A DNA stretch of 64,000 nt, from positions 1,672,001 to 1,736,000 of the forward strand of contig NZ_CP041659.1 of assembly GCF_007998985.1 (NCBI RefSeq), read 5' to 3'. A program made the position numbers and the translations under genes. How positions within the stretch are numbered: position 1 is the first letter of the stretch; each line of letters begins with the position of its first letter. Under the pieces are notes generated by a model, which saw only the letters and a program-made list of their open reading frames with translations, was not told the DNA's origin and ran no database searches. Shown here in pieces: positions 8,327-18,156 of the stretch. Source of the stretch: Sphingomonas xanthus (lineage in GTDB: Bacteria > Pseudomonadota > Alphaproteobacteria > Sphingomonadales > Sphingomonadaceae).

Positions 8327-8854
8327 TCAGGCTCCACCGCACCGGCGGTAGACGATGCGCTGGCCGCCGCTGCTTCGGGTCAGCACATTTCCGCTGCTGC
8401 CCACGGTCAGCTCCTCGCGCTGCTCATAACCGGCGTCGTCGGCAAACCTGCCGGCAAAGCGGCCCGGCGAATCCGCCAGCACGCCCTGGAGGCTGACGGT
8501 CGCATCGGAAAAGGTTAGCGAATCCGGTCCGACCAGCATTGCGCTGCCGACCACTGCGCCGCGGCGGCAATCGGCGGGTTCGACCCCCCAAAGCGCGTGG
8601 AAGGCGGGCGGGATAGAGCCGGGGACGCCAAGCAGGCTGGCGTTGTCCTCGACGACATTTTCCAGCGCGTTCACCTCGGGCTCCGGAGGCGGCGGGGCCG
8701 GCTCGGGCTCGGGATTCTCGCTCAGCTGAATGTCGGGAAGTTCCGGCGCCGACTGCGAGGCGCGGATCTTGTCCTCGGTTAAGATGTCTTCCTCACTCGG
8801 CCCGCCGCAGGCGGCAAGGGCAAGCAGGCTCAGGGCAGCGGCGATCCTTCTCAT
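8327..8854 (-). CDS. Hypothetical lipoprotein, paralogue of the next gene upstream
   Basis: A 175-residue protein with a lipoprotein signal peptide (LLALAACGG, lipidated Cys16), an acidic Pro/Glu-rich linker (EPEPAPPPPEPE, about residues 50-62) and a C-terminal domain of about 90 residues containing ALWGVEPADC, LTFSDATVSLQG and IVYRRC. The domain pairs with that of the neighbouring lipoprotein: W-G, a D-C pair, an LTF strand and a C-terminal Y-(R/K)-R-C, suggesting a conserved disulfide. Function unknown. It sits 14 bp downstream of its paralogue, between mmsA and the acyl-CoA dehydrogenase, on the same strand as both. Confidence 0.8.
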   Translation of the reverse strand: MRRIAAALSLLALAACGGPSEEDILTEDKIRASQSAPELPDIQLSENPEPEPAPPPPEPEVNALENVVEDNASLLGVPGSIPPAFHALWGVEPADCRRGAVVGSAMLVGPDSLTFSDATVSLQGVLADSPGRFAGRFADDAGYEQREELTVGSSGNVLTRSSGGQRIVYRRCGGA

Positions 8855-8867
8855 CGCCTCACGCCTA

Positions 8868-9383
8868 TCAGGCGCAGCGCTTGTAGGTAAAGCTACCCTC
8901 TTCGTCTGCCCGCTTCAGCGTGTCGCCGGTCCGCGTAAAGGTGATCACCCTCTCCCACTTCTGCCCCTCGCCAGTAAAGGCAAAACGGCCCGAAAAACTG
9001 GTGGCGATCGCCGGTCGCTGTTCCTTGAGCGTTGCTCGGCTCTCGTAGAAGGTCAGTGTCTTTTCGCCGACCGTCATCAGACCCTTCGCATCACTTCGGC
9101 TGGGATCACAATCGTTGACGGTCATGCCCCACCGGCCGCGATACTGCGCGGGGATGGTCGGGGCGCTCGTTCCATCGCCGGGAGGCGGCGAGGGCGCGGC
9201 GACATTGTCGCCGGCGTCGGCACGGGCTTCGTCATTGTTCGGCGAACTTTCATCGATGGGAAGCGTCTCGATAGAGCCGTTGAGCGCGTTGCCCTCGTCG
9301 ATGGCGAAATTGTTGGGATCTTCCTGCTGGCAGGCAACAAGCGCCAGCGCCAGCAGTGGCAGGGATGCAAGCTTCTGTATCAT
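8868..9383 (-). CDS. Hypothetical lipoprotein, paralogue of the downstream gene
   Basis: About 171 residues from the ATG at 9381-9383, which opens a lipoprotein signal peptide (LLALALVACQQ, Cys18). A longer start at 9422 would place 13 non-signal residues in front and overlap the mmsA stop. After an Asn/Asp/Ser-rich linker comes a domain with YRGRWGMTVNDC, LTFYESRATLKE, FSGRFAFTGEG and FTYKRC, matching the adjacent lipoprotein position by position and indicating tandem duplication. No catalytic motif is seen; a periplasmic outer-membrane-anchored binding or inhibitor-like beta domain is plausible but unproven. Confidence 0.78.
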   Translation of the reverse strand: MIQKLASLPLLALALVACQQEDPNNFAIDEGNALNGSIETLPIDESSPNNDEARADAGDNVAAPSPPPGDGTSAPTIPAQYRGRWGMTVNDCDPSRSDAKGLMTVGEKTLTFYESRATLKEQRPAIATSFSGRFAFTGEGQKWERVITFTRTGDTLKRADEEGSFTYKRCA

Positions 9384-9421
9384 GCCGGCAACAACGCCTT
9401 CACCAGAATTAGGATGCGTCA

Positions 9422-10924
9422 TTATCCCATCGTTGGGATGACGAATGCTTCCTTATGGTCGCCCATTGCCGAACCGTCCGGCCAGCGCTGGGTCACCGTC
9501 TTGGTCTTGGTCCAGAACCGGACGCCTTCCATGCCGTGCTGGTTGATGTCGCCGAACCCTGACCGCTTCCAGCCGCCGAAGGTGTGATAGGCGACCGGGA
9601 CCGGGATCGGCACGTTGATTCCGACCATGCCGACATTGACCCGCGCTGCGAATTCGCGCGCGGCATGGCCGTTGCGGGTGAAGATGGCGACGCCATTGCC
9701 ATAGGGATGCTCGCTCGGCAGCCGGATCGCCTCCTCGAAGCTGTCGGCGCGGACCATCTGCAGCACCGGTCCGAAAATTTCTTCCTGGTAGGAGCGGAAG
9801 CTCGGTTTAACATGGTCGAACAGGGTCGGGCCGACGAAAAAACCCTTTTCATGACCCTGGAGCGTGAAGCCGCGGCCGTCGACGACCAGTTCGCCGCCCT
9901 CGTCGGCGCACATCTGGATATAATTTTCGACCCGCTGGCGATGGGCTTCGTTGACCACCGGGCCATAATGGGCCTCGGGATCGGTCGAAATGCCAACGCG
10001 CAGCTTCTCGATTGCCGGGACCAGCTTTTCGCGCAGCGCGGCGGCGGTGTCGTCGCCGACCGGGACGACCACCGGCAGCGCCATGCAGCGCTCGCCAGCC
10101 GAACCGAAGGCGGCCCCCGCAAGGTCGTTGACGACCTGGTCGAGATCGGCATCGGGCAGCACGATGCCATGGTTCTTGGCGCCGCCGAAGGCCTGCACGC
10201 GCTTCCCGTTGGCGGTTCCGCGGCTGTAGATATATTGGGCAATATCGGATGATCCGACGAAGCTGATCGCCTTGACGTCGTCATGGTCGAGAATCGCGTC
10301 GACCATTTCCTTGTCGCCATGGACAACATTGAGGATGCCGTCGGGAAGGCCCGCTTCCTGCATCAGCTCGGCGAGCCGCACCGGCACCGACGGATCGCGT
10401 TCCGAGGGCTTGAGGATGAACGCGTTGCCGGCGGCGATCGCCGGGCCGAACATCCACATCGGTATCATCGCCGGGAAGTTGAACGGCGTGATGCCCGCGC
10501 CGATGCCGAGCGGCTGGCGCATCGAATAGACGTCGATGCCGGGCCCGGCACCGATTGTATATTCGCCCTTCAGCGCATGCGGAATGCCGCAGCAGAATTC
10601 GATCACCTCAAGCCCGCGCTGCACGTCGCCCTTGGCATCGGCGATCACCTTGCCATGTTCCGACGAGAGCAGTTCCGCGAGCTCGTCCATATGCGCTTCG
10701 ACGAGGTCCTTGAACTTGAACATGACTCGCGCGCGGCGCTGCGGGTTGGTGGTCGCCCAGGCCGGCTGCGCGGCGTTGGCCGCATCGACGGCTTGCTTGA
10801 GCGTGGCGGCGCTGCCCAACCCGACGCGTGCCTGCACTTCGCCCTGCGAGGGGTTCCAAACATCGCCGTGGCGGTCGCCGTCGGCAATCGACTGGCCGTT
10901 GATGAAATGGTTGATGCTACGCAT
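9422..10924 (-). CDS. mmsA: CoA-acylating methylmalonate-semialdehyde dehydrogenase
   Basis: A 500-residue aldehyde dehydrogenase of MmsA type. Diagnostic segments are ITPFNFPAMIPMWM (145-158), the cofactor region LKPSERDPSVP (171-181), VQAFGGAKNHGIVLPDAD (243-260) and the catalytic Cys280 in GSAGERCMALPV. MmsA enzymes lack the general-base Glu of hydrolytic ALDHs and use CoA as acyl acceptor, giving propionyl-CoA from methylmalonate semialdehyde. It completes the valine pathway encoded downstream, although two lipoprotein genes separate it from the rest. Possibly co-transcribed, with the promoter in the gap at 10925-10993. Confidence 0.95.
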   Translation of the reverse strand: MRSINHFINGQSIADGDRHGDVWNPSQGEVQARVGLGSAATLKQAVDAANAAQPAWATTNPQRRARVMFKFKDLVEAHMDELAELLSSEHGKVIADAKGDVQRGLEVIEFCCGIPHALKGEYTIGAGPGIDVYSMRQPLGIGAGITPFNFPAMIPMWMFGPAIAAGNAFILKPSERDPSVPVRLAELMQEAGLPDGILNVVHGDKEMVDAILDHDDVKAISFVGSSDIAQYIYSRGTANGKRVQAFGGAKNHGIVLPDADLDQVVNDLAGAAFGSAGERCMALPVVVPVGDDTAAALREKLVPAIEKLRVGISTDPEAHYGPVVNEAHRQRVENYIQMCADEGGELVVDGRGFTLQGHEKGFFVGPTLFDHVKPSFRSYQEEIFGPVLQMVRADSFEEAIRLPSEHPYGNGVAIFTRNGHAAREFAARVNVGMVGINVPIPVPVAYHTFGGWKRSGFGDINQHGMEGVRFWTKTKTVTQRWPDGSAMGDHKEAFVIPTMG

Positions 10925-10993
10925 GGTCGGGCCTCGTGCCGGAAGGAAAGTCGGGCGCTCCCTAGCCCCTTACCGCCGTGCTTGCCAACCGCT

Positions 10994-11746
10994 TCAACGG
11001 CCTTTCGGACAATTGGCGTCGCGCTTCCTCAACAGTCTGGTCCAGGCCCTAGCGCCCCCCTTTTCGACCTTGTGGAGCTCAATGCGGAAATCCCTGGAGT
11101 CGCCGTGGCCGGCGACCGACAGTTCGGCCAGCAGGATATGCCCGCCCGAAGCATCGAGCAGCAGCTTACCGGTCGCCGGTTCCGGTCCCTCAAGTGACAG
11201 GTTGAACAGCAGCGCCTGCTGCTTCCCATGTTGATCATATCCGCGGAAATGAGCGCGGACCCGGCCTTTATACTGGAGGAAGCTCCCGGAAGCGGAGCCG
11301 GCCCACGGCAGACCGAACGCGAAGTCACGCCGGGGGCGGGCCGATTGAAGCTCGGCGTTCAACGTCGCCCAGCCGTAGTTGAATAGATGCCATGGCCGGT
11401 CGGGAACCAGGATGCTGTCGCTGACGCGACCCGACGGGAGATCGGCCCAGGCGCTCAGTGTCCGGGTGGCAGGATCGAAGTCAAACCTTCCCGACCGCAC
11501 CTGCTCGCCCTTCGCGCCGACCCTGCCGGTGTCGAGGCTGGCGACCTCTCCGCTCTTGGGGTCGAACGAGACCGTGACATAGGTGGGAACGCCGCAGCGA
11601 CCGCCATGGCGGTAAACCGCGACGCTCGTGACGCTCGGCCGGGTCATGGAGATCTGCTCGGAGACGCTGCCATCGCGATTTGACTGGACATAGTGGAGGA
11701 TCGGCGCCGGCGCCGCAGCTGCGATGAGGATGAGCGGGCTCAACAT
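10994..11746 (-). CDS. Hypothetical secreted protein
   Basis: A 250-residue protein with an N-terminal hydrophobic segment (PLILIAAAAPAP) that looks like a short signal peptide. The rest is soluble, rich in beta-strand-like stretches, with a polar basic C-terminus ending in LLRKRDANCPKGR. I do not recognise a family. Base composition is like its neighbours, so it looks native. It lies about 70 bp downstream of where mmsA starts on the same strand and is divergent from the M28 peptidase. Confidence 0.7.
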   Translation of the reverse strand: MLSPLILIAAAAPAPILHYVQSNRDGSVSEQISMTRPSVTSVAVYRHGGRCGVPTYVTVSFDPKSGEVASLDTGRVGAKGEQVRSGRFDFDPATRTLSAWADLPSGRVSDSILVPDRPWHLFNYGWATLNAELQSARPRRDFAFGLPWAGSASGSFLQYKGRVRAHFRGYDQHGKQQALLFNLSLEGPEPATGKLLLDASGGHILLAELSVAGHGDSRDFRIELHKVEKGGARAWTRLLRKRDANCPKGR

Positions 11747-11826
11747 GGCGCGCAGTCTAAATGGGCTAGGCGGTTTAGGCCATTGCCGGACTTTCGCGAT
11801 CCGCCAAGCCGTGCTTAGCTGTGATC

Positions 11827-13242
11827 ATGGTTCGCTTTCTCTCCCTCTCCGCCGTCTTCCTGTCCACCTCCGCACTCGCCGCTCCGCCGACTCCGGCGCC
11901 GGTCCGCGCGGTCGCTGAAATTGCGCGGCCAGTCGATGCATCGCGCATGAAGCGCGACGTCGAGCGGCTGGTCGCGTTCGGAACGCGCCACACGCTCTCG
12001 TCGCAGACCCACCCCAAACGCGGGATCGGCGCTGCCGTGCGCTGGGCCGAAGCGCAGATGAAAGCGCATGGGCTTCAGACGCTGCAGACCTGCGATACGG
12101 TGACGGGCCGGCGCGTTCCAACCCCGACACGGGTGTGCAACGCGGTCGCAATCCAGCGCGGGACCGAGCGTCCCAACGACGTGGTCATCATCACCGGGCA
12201 CATCGACAGCCGGGTCAGCGACGTCATGGATTTCACCAAGGACGCGCCGGGCGCCAACGACGACGGCAGCGGCACTGCTGCGGTGCTCGAGGCCGCGCGG
12301 GTCCTGTCGAAGCACAAATTTCCCGGAACCATCGTCTATGCGGCGCTTAGCGGGGAGGAGCAGGGGCTTCTGGGTGGCAAAATCCTCGCCGACTATGCCA
12401 GGTCGCAGGGCTGGAACGTCATCGCCAATTTGAACAACGACATCATCGGCAATAGCTGCGGATCGGACGGGGTGTGCAACGACAAGCAGGTGCGGGTCTT
12501 CTCCGAAGGCCTTCGCTGGCAGGGCGGCGACGAGCTGCGCGGCGCGGTACGCAGCCTCGGCGGAGAAAATGACTCGCCGTCGCGCAACCTGTCGCGCTTC
12601 CTTGATTTGCTGGCCGATCGCGTTCCCGAACTGGGGATCGACGTCCTGCAGATATGGCGCAACGATCGTCACGGCCGGGGCGGTGACCACACCGAATTTC
12701 TGAACGCCGGCTACCCCGCCGTGCGCCTGTCGGTCGCGGTCGAAGATTATGACCACCAGCACCAGGATTTGCGCATCGAGCAGAACACCAAGTTCGGCGA
12801 CACCGTCGACGAGATGGACTTTGGCTATCTTGCAAAGGTGACGAAGCTCAACGTCGCCGCCCTTGCCTGGCTGGCCAGCGCCCCGCCGCCGCCCGAGCCG
12901 GCGATCGAGGGGGCGGTCAGCACGGATACGACGATCAGCTGGAAGCCGATCCCCGGAGCCTGGGGCTATGTTGCGCGCTGGCGCCCCACCGATGCCGCCA
13001 ACTGGACCGCCCAAAGCGTTGCCCTGGCCTGCGCCAGCCCCGGCAAGATCGTCCCCGCGGCTGCCCAAGGCGCCATGCCCGGTCCGGGCGACTGCGGCTT
13101 CGTTCTCCGGCACATCCGCGTCGACGACTGGATGTTCGGCGTCTCGTCGATCAGCAAGGAGGGATTCGAAAGCCCGGTCGCAAGCGCAGTTCCCGGTGGC
13201 GCCTTCAAGCCGTGGGTCGAACCGGCCGAAGCGGCCAAATAG
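11827..13242 (+). CDS. M28-family zinc metallopeptidase, secreted
   Basis: About 471 residues from the ATG at 11827 (an in-frame GTG at 11821 is an alternative). A signal peptide (LSLSAVFLSTSALAAP) is followed by the M28 aminopeptidase core: TGHIDSRVSD supplies the first His/Asp ligands, GANDDGSGTAAVLE the bridging Asp, ALSGEEQGLLGG the catalytic Glu and metal Glu, NNDIIGNS the next Asp, and GGDHTEF the last His. The C-terminal 110 residues resemble a fibronectin-like beta module. It likely removes N-terminal residues from peptides in the periplasm or medium. Confidence 0.92.
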   Translation: MVRFLSLSAVFLSTSALAAPPTPAPVRAVAEIARPVDASRMKRDVERLVAFGTRHTLSSQTHPKRGIGAAVRWAEAQMKAHGLQTLQTCDTVTGRRVPTPTRVCNAVAIQRGTERPNDVVIITGHIDSRVSDVMDFTKDAPGANDDGSGTAAVLEAARVLSKHKFPGTIVYAALSGEEQGLLGGKILADYARSQGWNVIANLNNDIIGNSCGSDGVCNDKQVRVFSEGLRWQGGDELRGAVRSLGGENDSPSRNLSRFLDLLADRVPELGIDVLQIWRNDRHGRGGDHTEFLNAGYPAVRLSVAVEDYDHQHQDLRIEQNTKFGDTVDEMDFGYLAKVTKLNVAALAWLASAPPPPEPAIEGAVSTDTTISWKPIPGAWGYVARWRPTDAANWTAQSVALACASPGKIVPAAAQGAMPGPGDCGFVLRHIRVDDWMFGVSSISKEGFESPVASAVPGGAFKPWVEPAEAAK

Positions 13243-13381
13243 GCGCTCCGCCCCTGTTGGTCGCCGCTCGTCTCCGGGACGGTCGGCGGCCAGCCTTGTT
13301 TCAACGGCCGTTTTCGCGGAGGCTGGCGGCGCTCCGCTAGCGATGTTGAAACAAGTTCGGCACGACGGGGTTGGAGAAGCA

Positions 13382-15613
13382 ATGCCCCGCAAACAGCCCC
13401 CCGGCCTGCCGACCGCCAAGCAGATCCTCGACTTTATCGAAGGTAGCGACCAGCCCGCCGGCAAGCGGGAAATCGCGCGGGCGTTCGGGTTGAAGGGCAA
13501 TGAAAAGATCGCCCTGAAGTCGCTGCTCAAGGACATGGCCGATGAAGGGCTGATCGACAGCGCCGCGGGGCGTGCCTTCCACAAGATGGGCGGCGTCCCG
13601 AAAGTTACCGTGCTTCGTGTCGTGTCGGTCGACGATGGGCAGGTCTGGGCGACGCCGGAAAGCTGGCATGCCGACACCCCTGCGCCGAAACTGCGGGTGA
13701 TCGAACGTTCCCGGGGGAAGGGGCCCCGCTCGGCCCTTGGCCTCAACGACCGCATTCTCGCTCGCACCGAGGAAGCGGGGAAGGGGCATGTCGCCCATGT
13801 GATGAAGAAGCTGGCGCGCGCCGCCGAACTGTTGCTCGGCGTCGTCCGTCAGGAGGGTGAGCGATATTTCCTGACCCCGGTCGACAAGAAGGAACGGCGC
13901 GAACTGCCAATTTCAGACCTGAAGGATGCGCAGCCCGGCGACCTGGTGCTGGCCGAACCATCGGGCCGCCCGCCGCGCACCAGCGCGCGGGTCGACGCGA
14001 TCCTCGGGGACCCTTTCGCCCCGCGGAGCTTCAGTTTGATCGCCATTCACAAACATGGCCTTCGCGATGAGTTCCGGGACGAGGCGATCGCCGAAGCGAC
14101 CAAGGTTGCCGGGCAGCCGCTGGGCGACCGAGAGGACCTCACGGCGCTGCCGATCGTCGCCATCGATCCGGAGGATGCGCGTGATCATGACGATGCAATC
14201 TGGGCATCGCCGCGCGACGATGGCGATGGATGGGACGCGATCGTCGCGATCGCCGATGTGAGCTTTTATGTCCGTCCGGGAAGCGAGCTCGACCGCGAGG
14301 CGCGGGCGCGGGGCAACAGCGTCTATTTCCCCGACCGGGTGGTGCCGATGCTGCCGCACGAACTGTCATCGGACATCTGTTCGCTGAAGCAAGGCCAGCT
14401 GCGCGCGGCAATGGCTTGCCACCTTCATGTCGGCAAGGACGGCGCCCTGAAAAGCTGGCGATTCTCGCGCGCCAAGATTTGCGTATTTGCAAACATTGCA
14501 TATGAGAATGCCCAGGCGGCCTATGACGGAACGCCCGGCCTGGTCGATCCCCGGCTGGTCGACACGGCGCTCAAGCCCCTTTGGGAATGTTGGCGCGCGC
14601 TGCTCAAGGCAAGGGAGAAACGCGAACCGCTCGAGCTCGACCTGCCCGAACGGCGCGTGATGCTCGACGAAAAGGGCCGGATCCTCTCGGTTGCGCCGCG
14701 CGAACGGCTCGACGCCCATCGCCTCGTCGAAGATTATATGATCGCCGCCAATGTCGCGGCAGCCAAGGCGCTGGAACGCAAGAAGGCGCCGGTGATGTAC
14801 CGTGTCCACGAAGCGCCAAGCCGCGAGAAGCTGGTCGCGCTCAAGGACTATCTCGCGACCTTCGACCTCGAATTTGCGCTGGGACAGGTGATCAAGCCGG
14901 CGACGTTTAATCGCATCATTGACCGCATCGGCCCCGATCATGACGCGCGCCCGGAAATCATGGAGCAGCTTTTGCGCACCCAGATGCAGGCACGCTACGG
15001 CCCTGAACCGCTGGGCCATTTCGGGCTTTCGCTGGCGAGCTACGCGCATTTTACTTCGCCCATTCGCCGTTATGCCGATCTTCTCGTCCACCGTGCGCTG
15101 GTCACCGCCCATGGCCTTGGAGAAGGCGGGCTACCCAAAGCGGACGCCGAGGATTTCACCACCATCGGCGAGCATATCTCCATGCTAGAACGTCGGGCGA
15201 TGGAGGCCGAACGCGAGACGGTCGACCGCTATGTCGCGGCGTTCCTCGCCGACAAGGTCGGACAGATCCTGCGCTGCCGGATCACCGGCGTGCAGCCGTT
15301 CGGCTTCTTCGCGACGGTCGAGGATCTGGGTGGAGATGGATTGGTGCCGGCGGCGATCCTCGGCAACGAATATTTTCGTTACGACGAGGCAGCGCGCGCC
15401 CTCATCGGCGAGGAGACAGGGGAAACCTTCCGGGTCGGCCAGCACCTTGAGCTGAAGCTGGCCGAAGCTAACCCGGCCTCGGGCGCGCTCCGCTTCGAGC
15501 TTCCCGAGGGCAAGTTCGCGGCGCCGCGCCGTAACGACAGCCGCCGCGACCGGGTCCGCCCGCCGAAACGCGGCCGGCCTGGCAATATTCGCCACCAGGG
15601 CAAGCGCCGCTGA
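13382..15613 (+). CDS. rnr: Ribonuclease R
   Basis: A 743-residue RNase II-family 3'-5' exoribonuclease. N-terminal helical and cold-shock domains are followed by the RNB core with DPEDARDHDDAI (the magnesium-binding aspartates), SFYVRPGSELDREARARG, YFPDRVVPMLP and the FTSPIRRYADLLVHR signature near residue 570, then a C-terminal S1 domain (GQILRCRITGVQPFGFFATVE) and a basic tail (RRNDSRRDRVRPPKRGRP). It degrades structured RNA without a helicase. The start at 13382 is chosen because GGAGAAGC directly precedes it; the open frame extends further upstream but without family sequence. Confidence 0.95.
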   Translation: MPRKQPPGLPTAKQILDFIEGSDQPAGKREIARAFGLKGNEKIALKSLLKDMADEGLIDSAAGRAFHKMGGVPKVTVLRVVSVDDGQVWATPESWHADTPAPKLRVIERSRGKGPRSALGLNDRILARTEEAGKGHVAHVMKKLARAAELLLGVVRQEGERYFLTPVDKKERRELPISDLKDAQPGDLVLAEPSGRPPRTSARVDAILGDPFAPRSFSLIAIHKHGLRDEFRDEAIAEATKVAGQPLGDREDLTALPIVAIDPEDARDHDDAIWASPRDDGDGWDAIVAIADVSFYVRPGSELDREARARGNSVYFPDRVVPMLPHELSSDICSLKQGQLRAAMACHLHVGKDGALKSWRFSRAKICVFANIAYENAQAAYDGTPGLVDPRLVDTALKPLWECWRALLKAREKREPLELDLPERRVMLDEKGRILSVAPRERLDAHRLVEDYMIAANVAAAKALERKKAPVMYRVHEAPSREKLVALKDYLATFDLEFALGQVIKPATFNRIIDRIGPDHDARPEIMEQLLRTQMQARYGPEPLGHFGLSLASYAHFTSPIRRYADLLVHRALVTAHGLGEGGLPKADAEDFTTIGEHISMLERRAMEAERETVDRYVAAFLADKVGQILRCRITGVQPFGFFATVEDLGGDGLVPAAILGNEYFRYDEAARALIGEETGETFRVGQHLELKLAEANPASGALRFELPEGKFAAPRRNDSRRDRVRPPKRGRPGNIRHQGKRR

Positions 15614-15664
15614 GCAACCAATTGTGCTATGGCGCGCTTAGCCGTCAGCAGCAGGGGACGCGCC

Positions 15665-16255
15665 ATGCCTTACAAGATCGCGATCATCGTCGGCAGCCTT
15701 CGCGAAGGCAGCATCAACCGCAAGATCGCCCGGTCGATGTGCGCCATCCGTGACGACAATCTCGACTGCGCGATGGTCGAAATCGGCGACCTGCCGCTGT
15801 TCAACCAGGACCTGGAAAAGGAACCGCCCGCCGAATGGATGCGGTTCAGGGACCAGGTGCTGGCGGCGGACGGCGTCCTGTTCTGCACCCCGGAATATAA
15901 TCGCGGCGTCCCGGGCGTCCTTAAAAATGCCATAGACGTCGGATCGCGGCCCTATGGGCGAAGCGTTTGGGACCGCAAGCCTGCGGCGATCATCAGCGCC
16001 TCGCCCGGCGCGATCGGCGGGTTCGGAGCCAACCATCAGCTTCGCCAAGCCTGCGTCTTCCTCAACATGCCCGTGATGCAGCAGCCCGAGGCCTATCTTG
16101 GCAACGTCACCGACGACAGCTTCGACGCCGATGGCTGCCTGGTCGACGGGCCGCTCAAGAAGATGGTCGAGAAGCTAGCCGATGCCTTCGCCGAATGGGT
16201 CAATACGATCCACCAGGCGCGCGACCATCTGCTGAGGACGAGCAAGGCTAAATGA
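15665..16255 (+). CDS. NADPH-dependent FMN reductase (flavodoxin-like)
   Basis: A 196-residue flavodoxin-fold reductase. The phosphate-binding loop GSLREGSINRKIA is at residues 9-21 and the isoalloxazine-contacting motif PEYNRGVPGVLKNAID near 79-94, as in ArsH/ChrR/azoreductase-like quinone reductases. It probably reduces FMN, quinones or other electrophiles with NADPH. The ATG at 15665 starts exactly at the family N-terminus (MPYKIAIIVGS). The 3' end overlaps the convergent kynU gene by 8 bases. The physiological substrate cannot be named. Confidence 0.9.
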   Translation: MPYKIAIIVGSLREGSINRKIARSMCAIRDDNLDCAMVEIGDLPLFNQDLEKEPPAEWMRFRDQVLAADGVLFCTPEYNRGVPGVLKNAIDVGSRPYGRSVWDRKPAAIISASPGAIGGFGANHQLRQACVFLNMPVMQQPEAYLGNVTDDSFDADGCLVDGPLKKMVEKLADAFAEWVNTIHQARDHLLRTSKAK

Positions 16256-17470
16256 CGCGCCGCCGTTCGTGGAAGCGGGGCTGGTCCCACTCGCCGCTGG
16301 CGATGATCCGGCCAATCGCCTCCGCCGCCCGCCAGACATCCTGGTGACTGTTGTAAAGCGGGGCGAACCCGAACCGCATCAGGTCGGGTTCGCGGAAGTC
16401 TCCGACTACTCCGGCTTCGATCAATGCCCGCATGACCGCATATCCATGCGGGTGGGCGAAAACGACATGGCTTCCGCGGGCCTCCGGCTCGCGTGGGCTG
16501 GCAAGCCTGACCTGGCCGCCGCAGCGCCGTTCGGTCTCGCCGATAAACAACTCCGATAGCGAACGGGATTTGGCCTCCAGGCAGGTCAGGAAGACGCCGT
16601 CGAACGTCGCAAGGCCCGCCTCGAGCGCTGTGATCCCAAGGATCGATGGAGTTCCGGTGCGAAATCGGCCGATCCCTTCGCATGGGCGATACTCAGGATC
16701 GAAGGCAAAGGGCGCCGCATGGCCCATCCACCCGGGCAGGGGGTTGCTGAGCTCGCCTCCCAGGTGCCGGGCGACAAAGAGGAAGGCTGGCGCGCCCGGG
16801 CCCCCATTGAGATATTTATAGCCGCATCCGACGGCCAGGTCGCAACCGTCGCCATCAAGGTCGATCGCAAGGGCACCGGCGCTATGCGACAAGTCCCACA
16901 GGGTCAGCGCGCCGGCCCGGTGCGCGGCAGCGTTGATCGCCTTCATGTCATGCCGCCCGCCGCCGCGATAATCGATGTGCGTCAGCATGACGACCGCGGT
17001 TTCATCGCTGATCGATGCCGCGATCGCGTCGGTCGGGACCGTTTGCAGTCGCGATCCGCGAACGAAGCTTTCCATGCCTTGGGCGACATAGAGATCGCTC
17101 GGGAAATTGCCTTCTTCCGACAGGATCACCGAGCGTTTGGGCCGCGCTGCCAGCGCCGCACCAAGCAGCTTGAACAGGTTGATCGAAGTGGAATCGGTGA
17201 TGAGCAGTTCGTCTGGCTCGGCACCAACCAGTGGCGCAAGCCGGCCGGCAACCCGCTCCGGCGCGCCCATCCAGTCATGCTTGTTCCAGCTCTCGATAAG
17301 GTCGTCACCCCATTCGCAGTCGATGACTTCGGCCATCCGGTCCGGGACCGACGCTGGCATCGCGCCCAGCGAATTTCCATCAAGGTAGATCTTGCCCGGC
17401 GGCAACCGGAACCGCTCCCGGCAATGCGCCAGGCTGTCCGCCGCATCCCGCGTCTTCGCGTCTTCGAAGG

Positions 17471-17474
<4 letters not shown>
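16248..17474 (-). CDS. kynU: Kynureninase
   Basis: A 408-residue PLP enzyme cleaving kynurenine (and 3-hydroxykynurenine) to anthranilate and alanine. Markers are [12 protein letters not shown] (29-40), [12 protein letters not shown] (94-105), DLSHSAGA (194-201, PLP Asp194) and [12 protein letters not shown] (216-227) with Schiff-base Lys220. Length is typical. It overlaps the dcd stop by 4 bases, so the two are probably co-translated although functionally unrelated. No kynA or kynB is visible within the window. Confidence 0.95.
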
Positions 17475-18025
<551 letters not shown>

Positions 18026-18156
18026 GGCGTTGGGCTAGCCCGCCCGGTGGCGGCTGCGCAACGCCGATCCTTATCCACAGGGCCGTCCACGATTAAATCG
18101 CGAAGCATCCCGGCCCCTACTGGAGCCCGGGACTCGGCTGGCATAAGGTCCCGGCC

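Noticed and set aside
13243..13381. Small RNA or peptide gene between the M28 peptidase and rnr
   Set aside because: A GC-rich stretch with possible pairing was noticed, but there is no T-run, no ribosome-binding site with an ORF, and no recognisable RNA family.
11815..13767. 650-codon minus-strand frame over the M28 peptidase and the start of rnr
   Set aside because: Shadow of two well-supported plus-strand genes, with Arg/Gly-rich composition typical of antisense frames.
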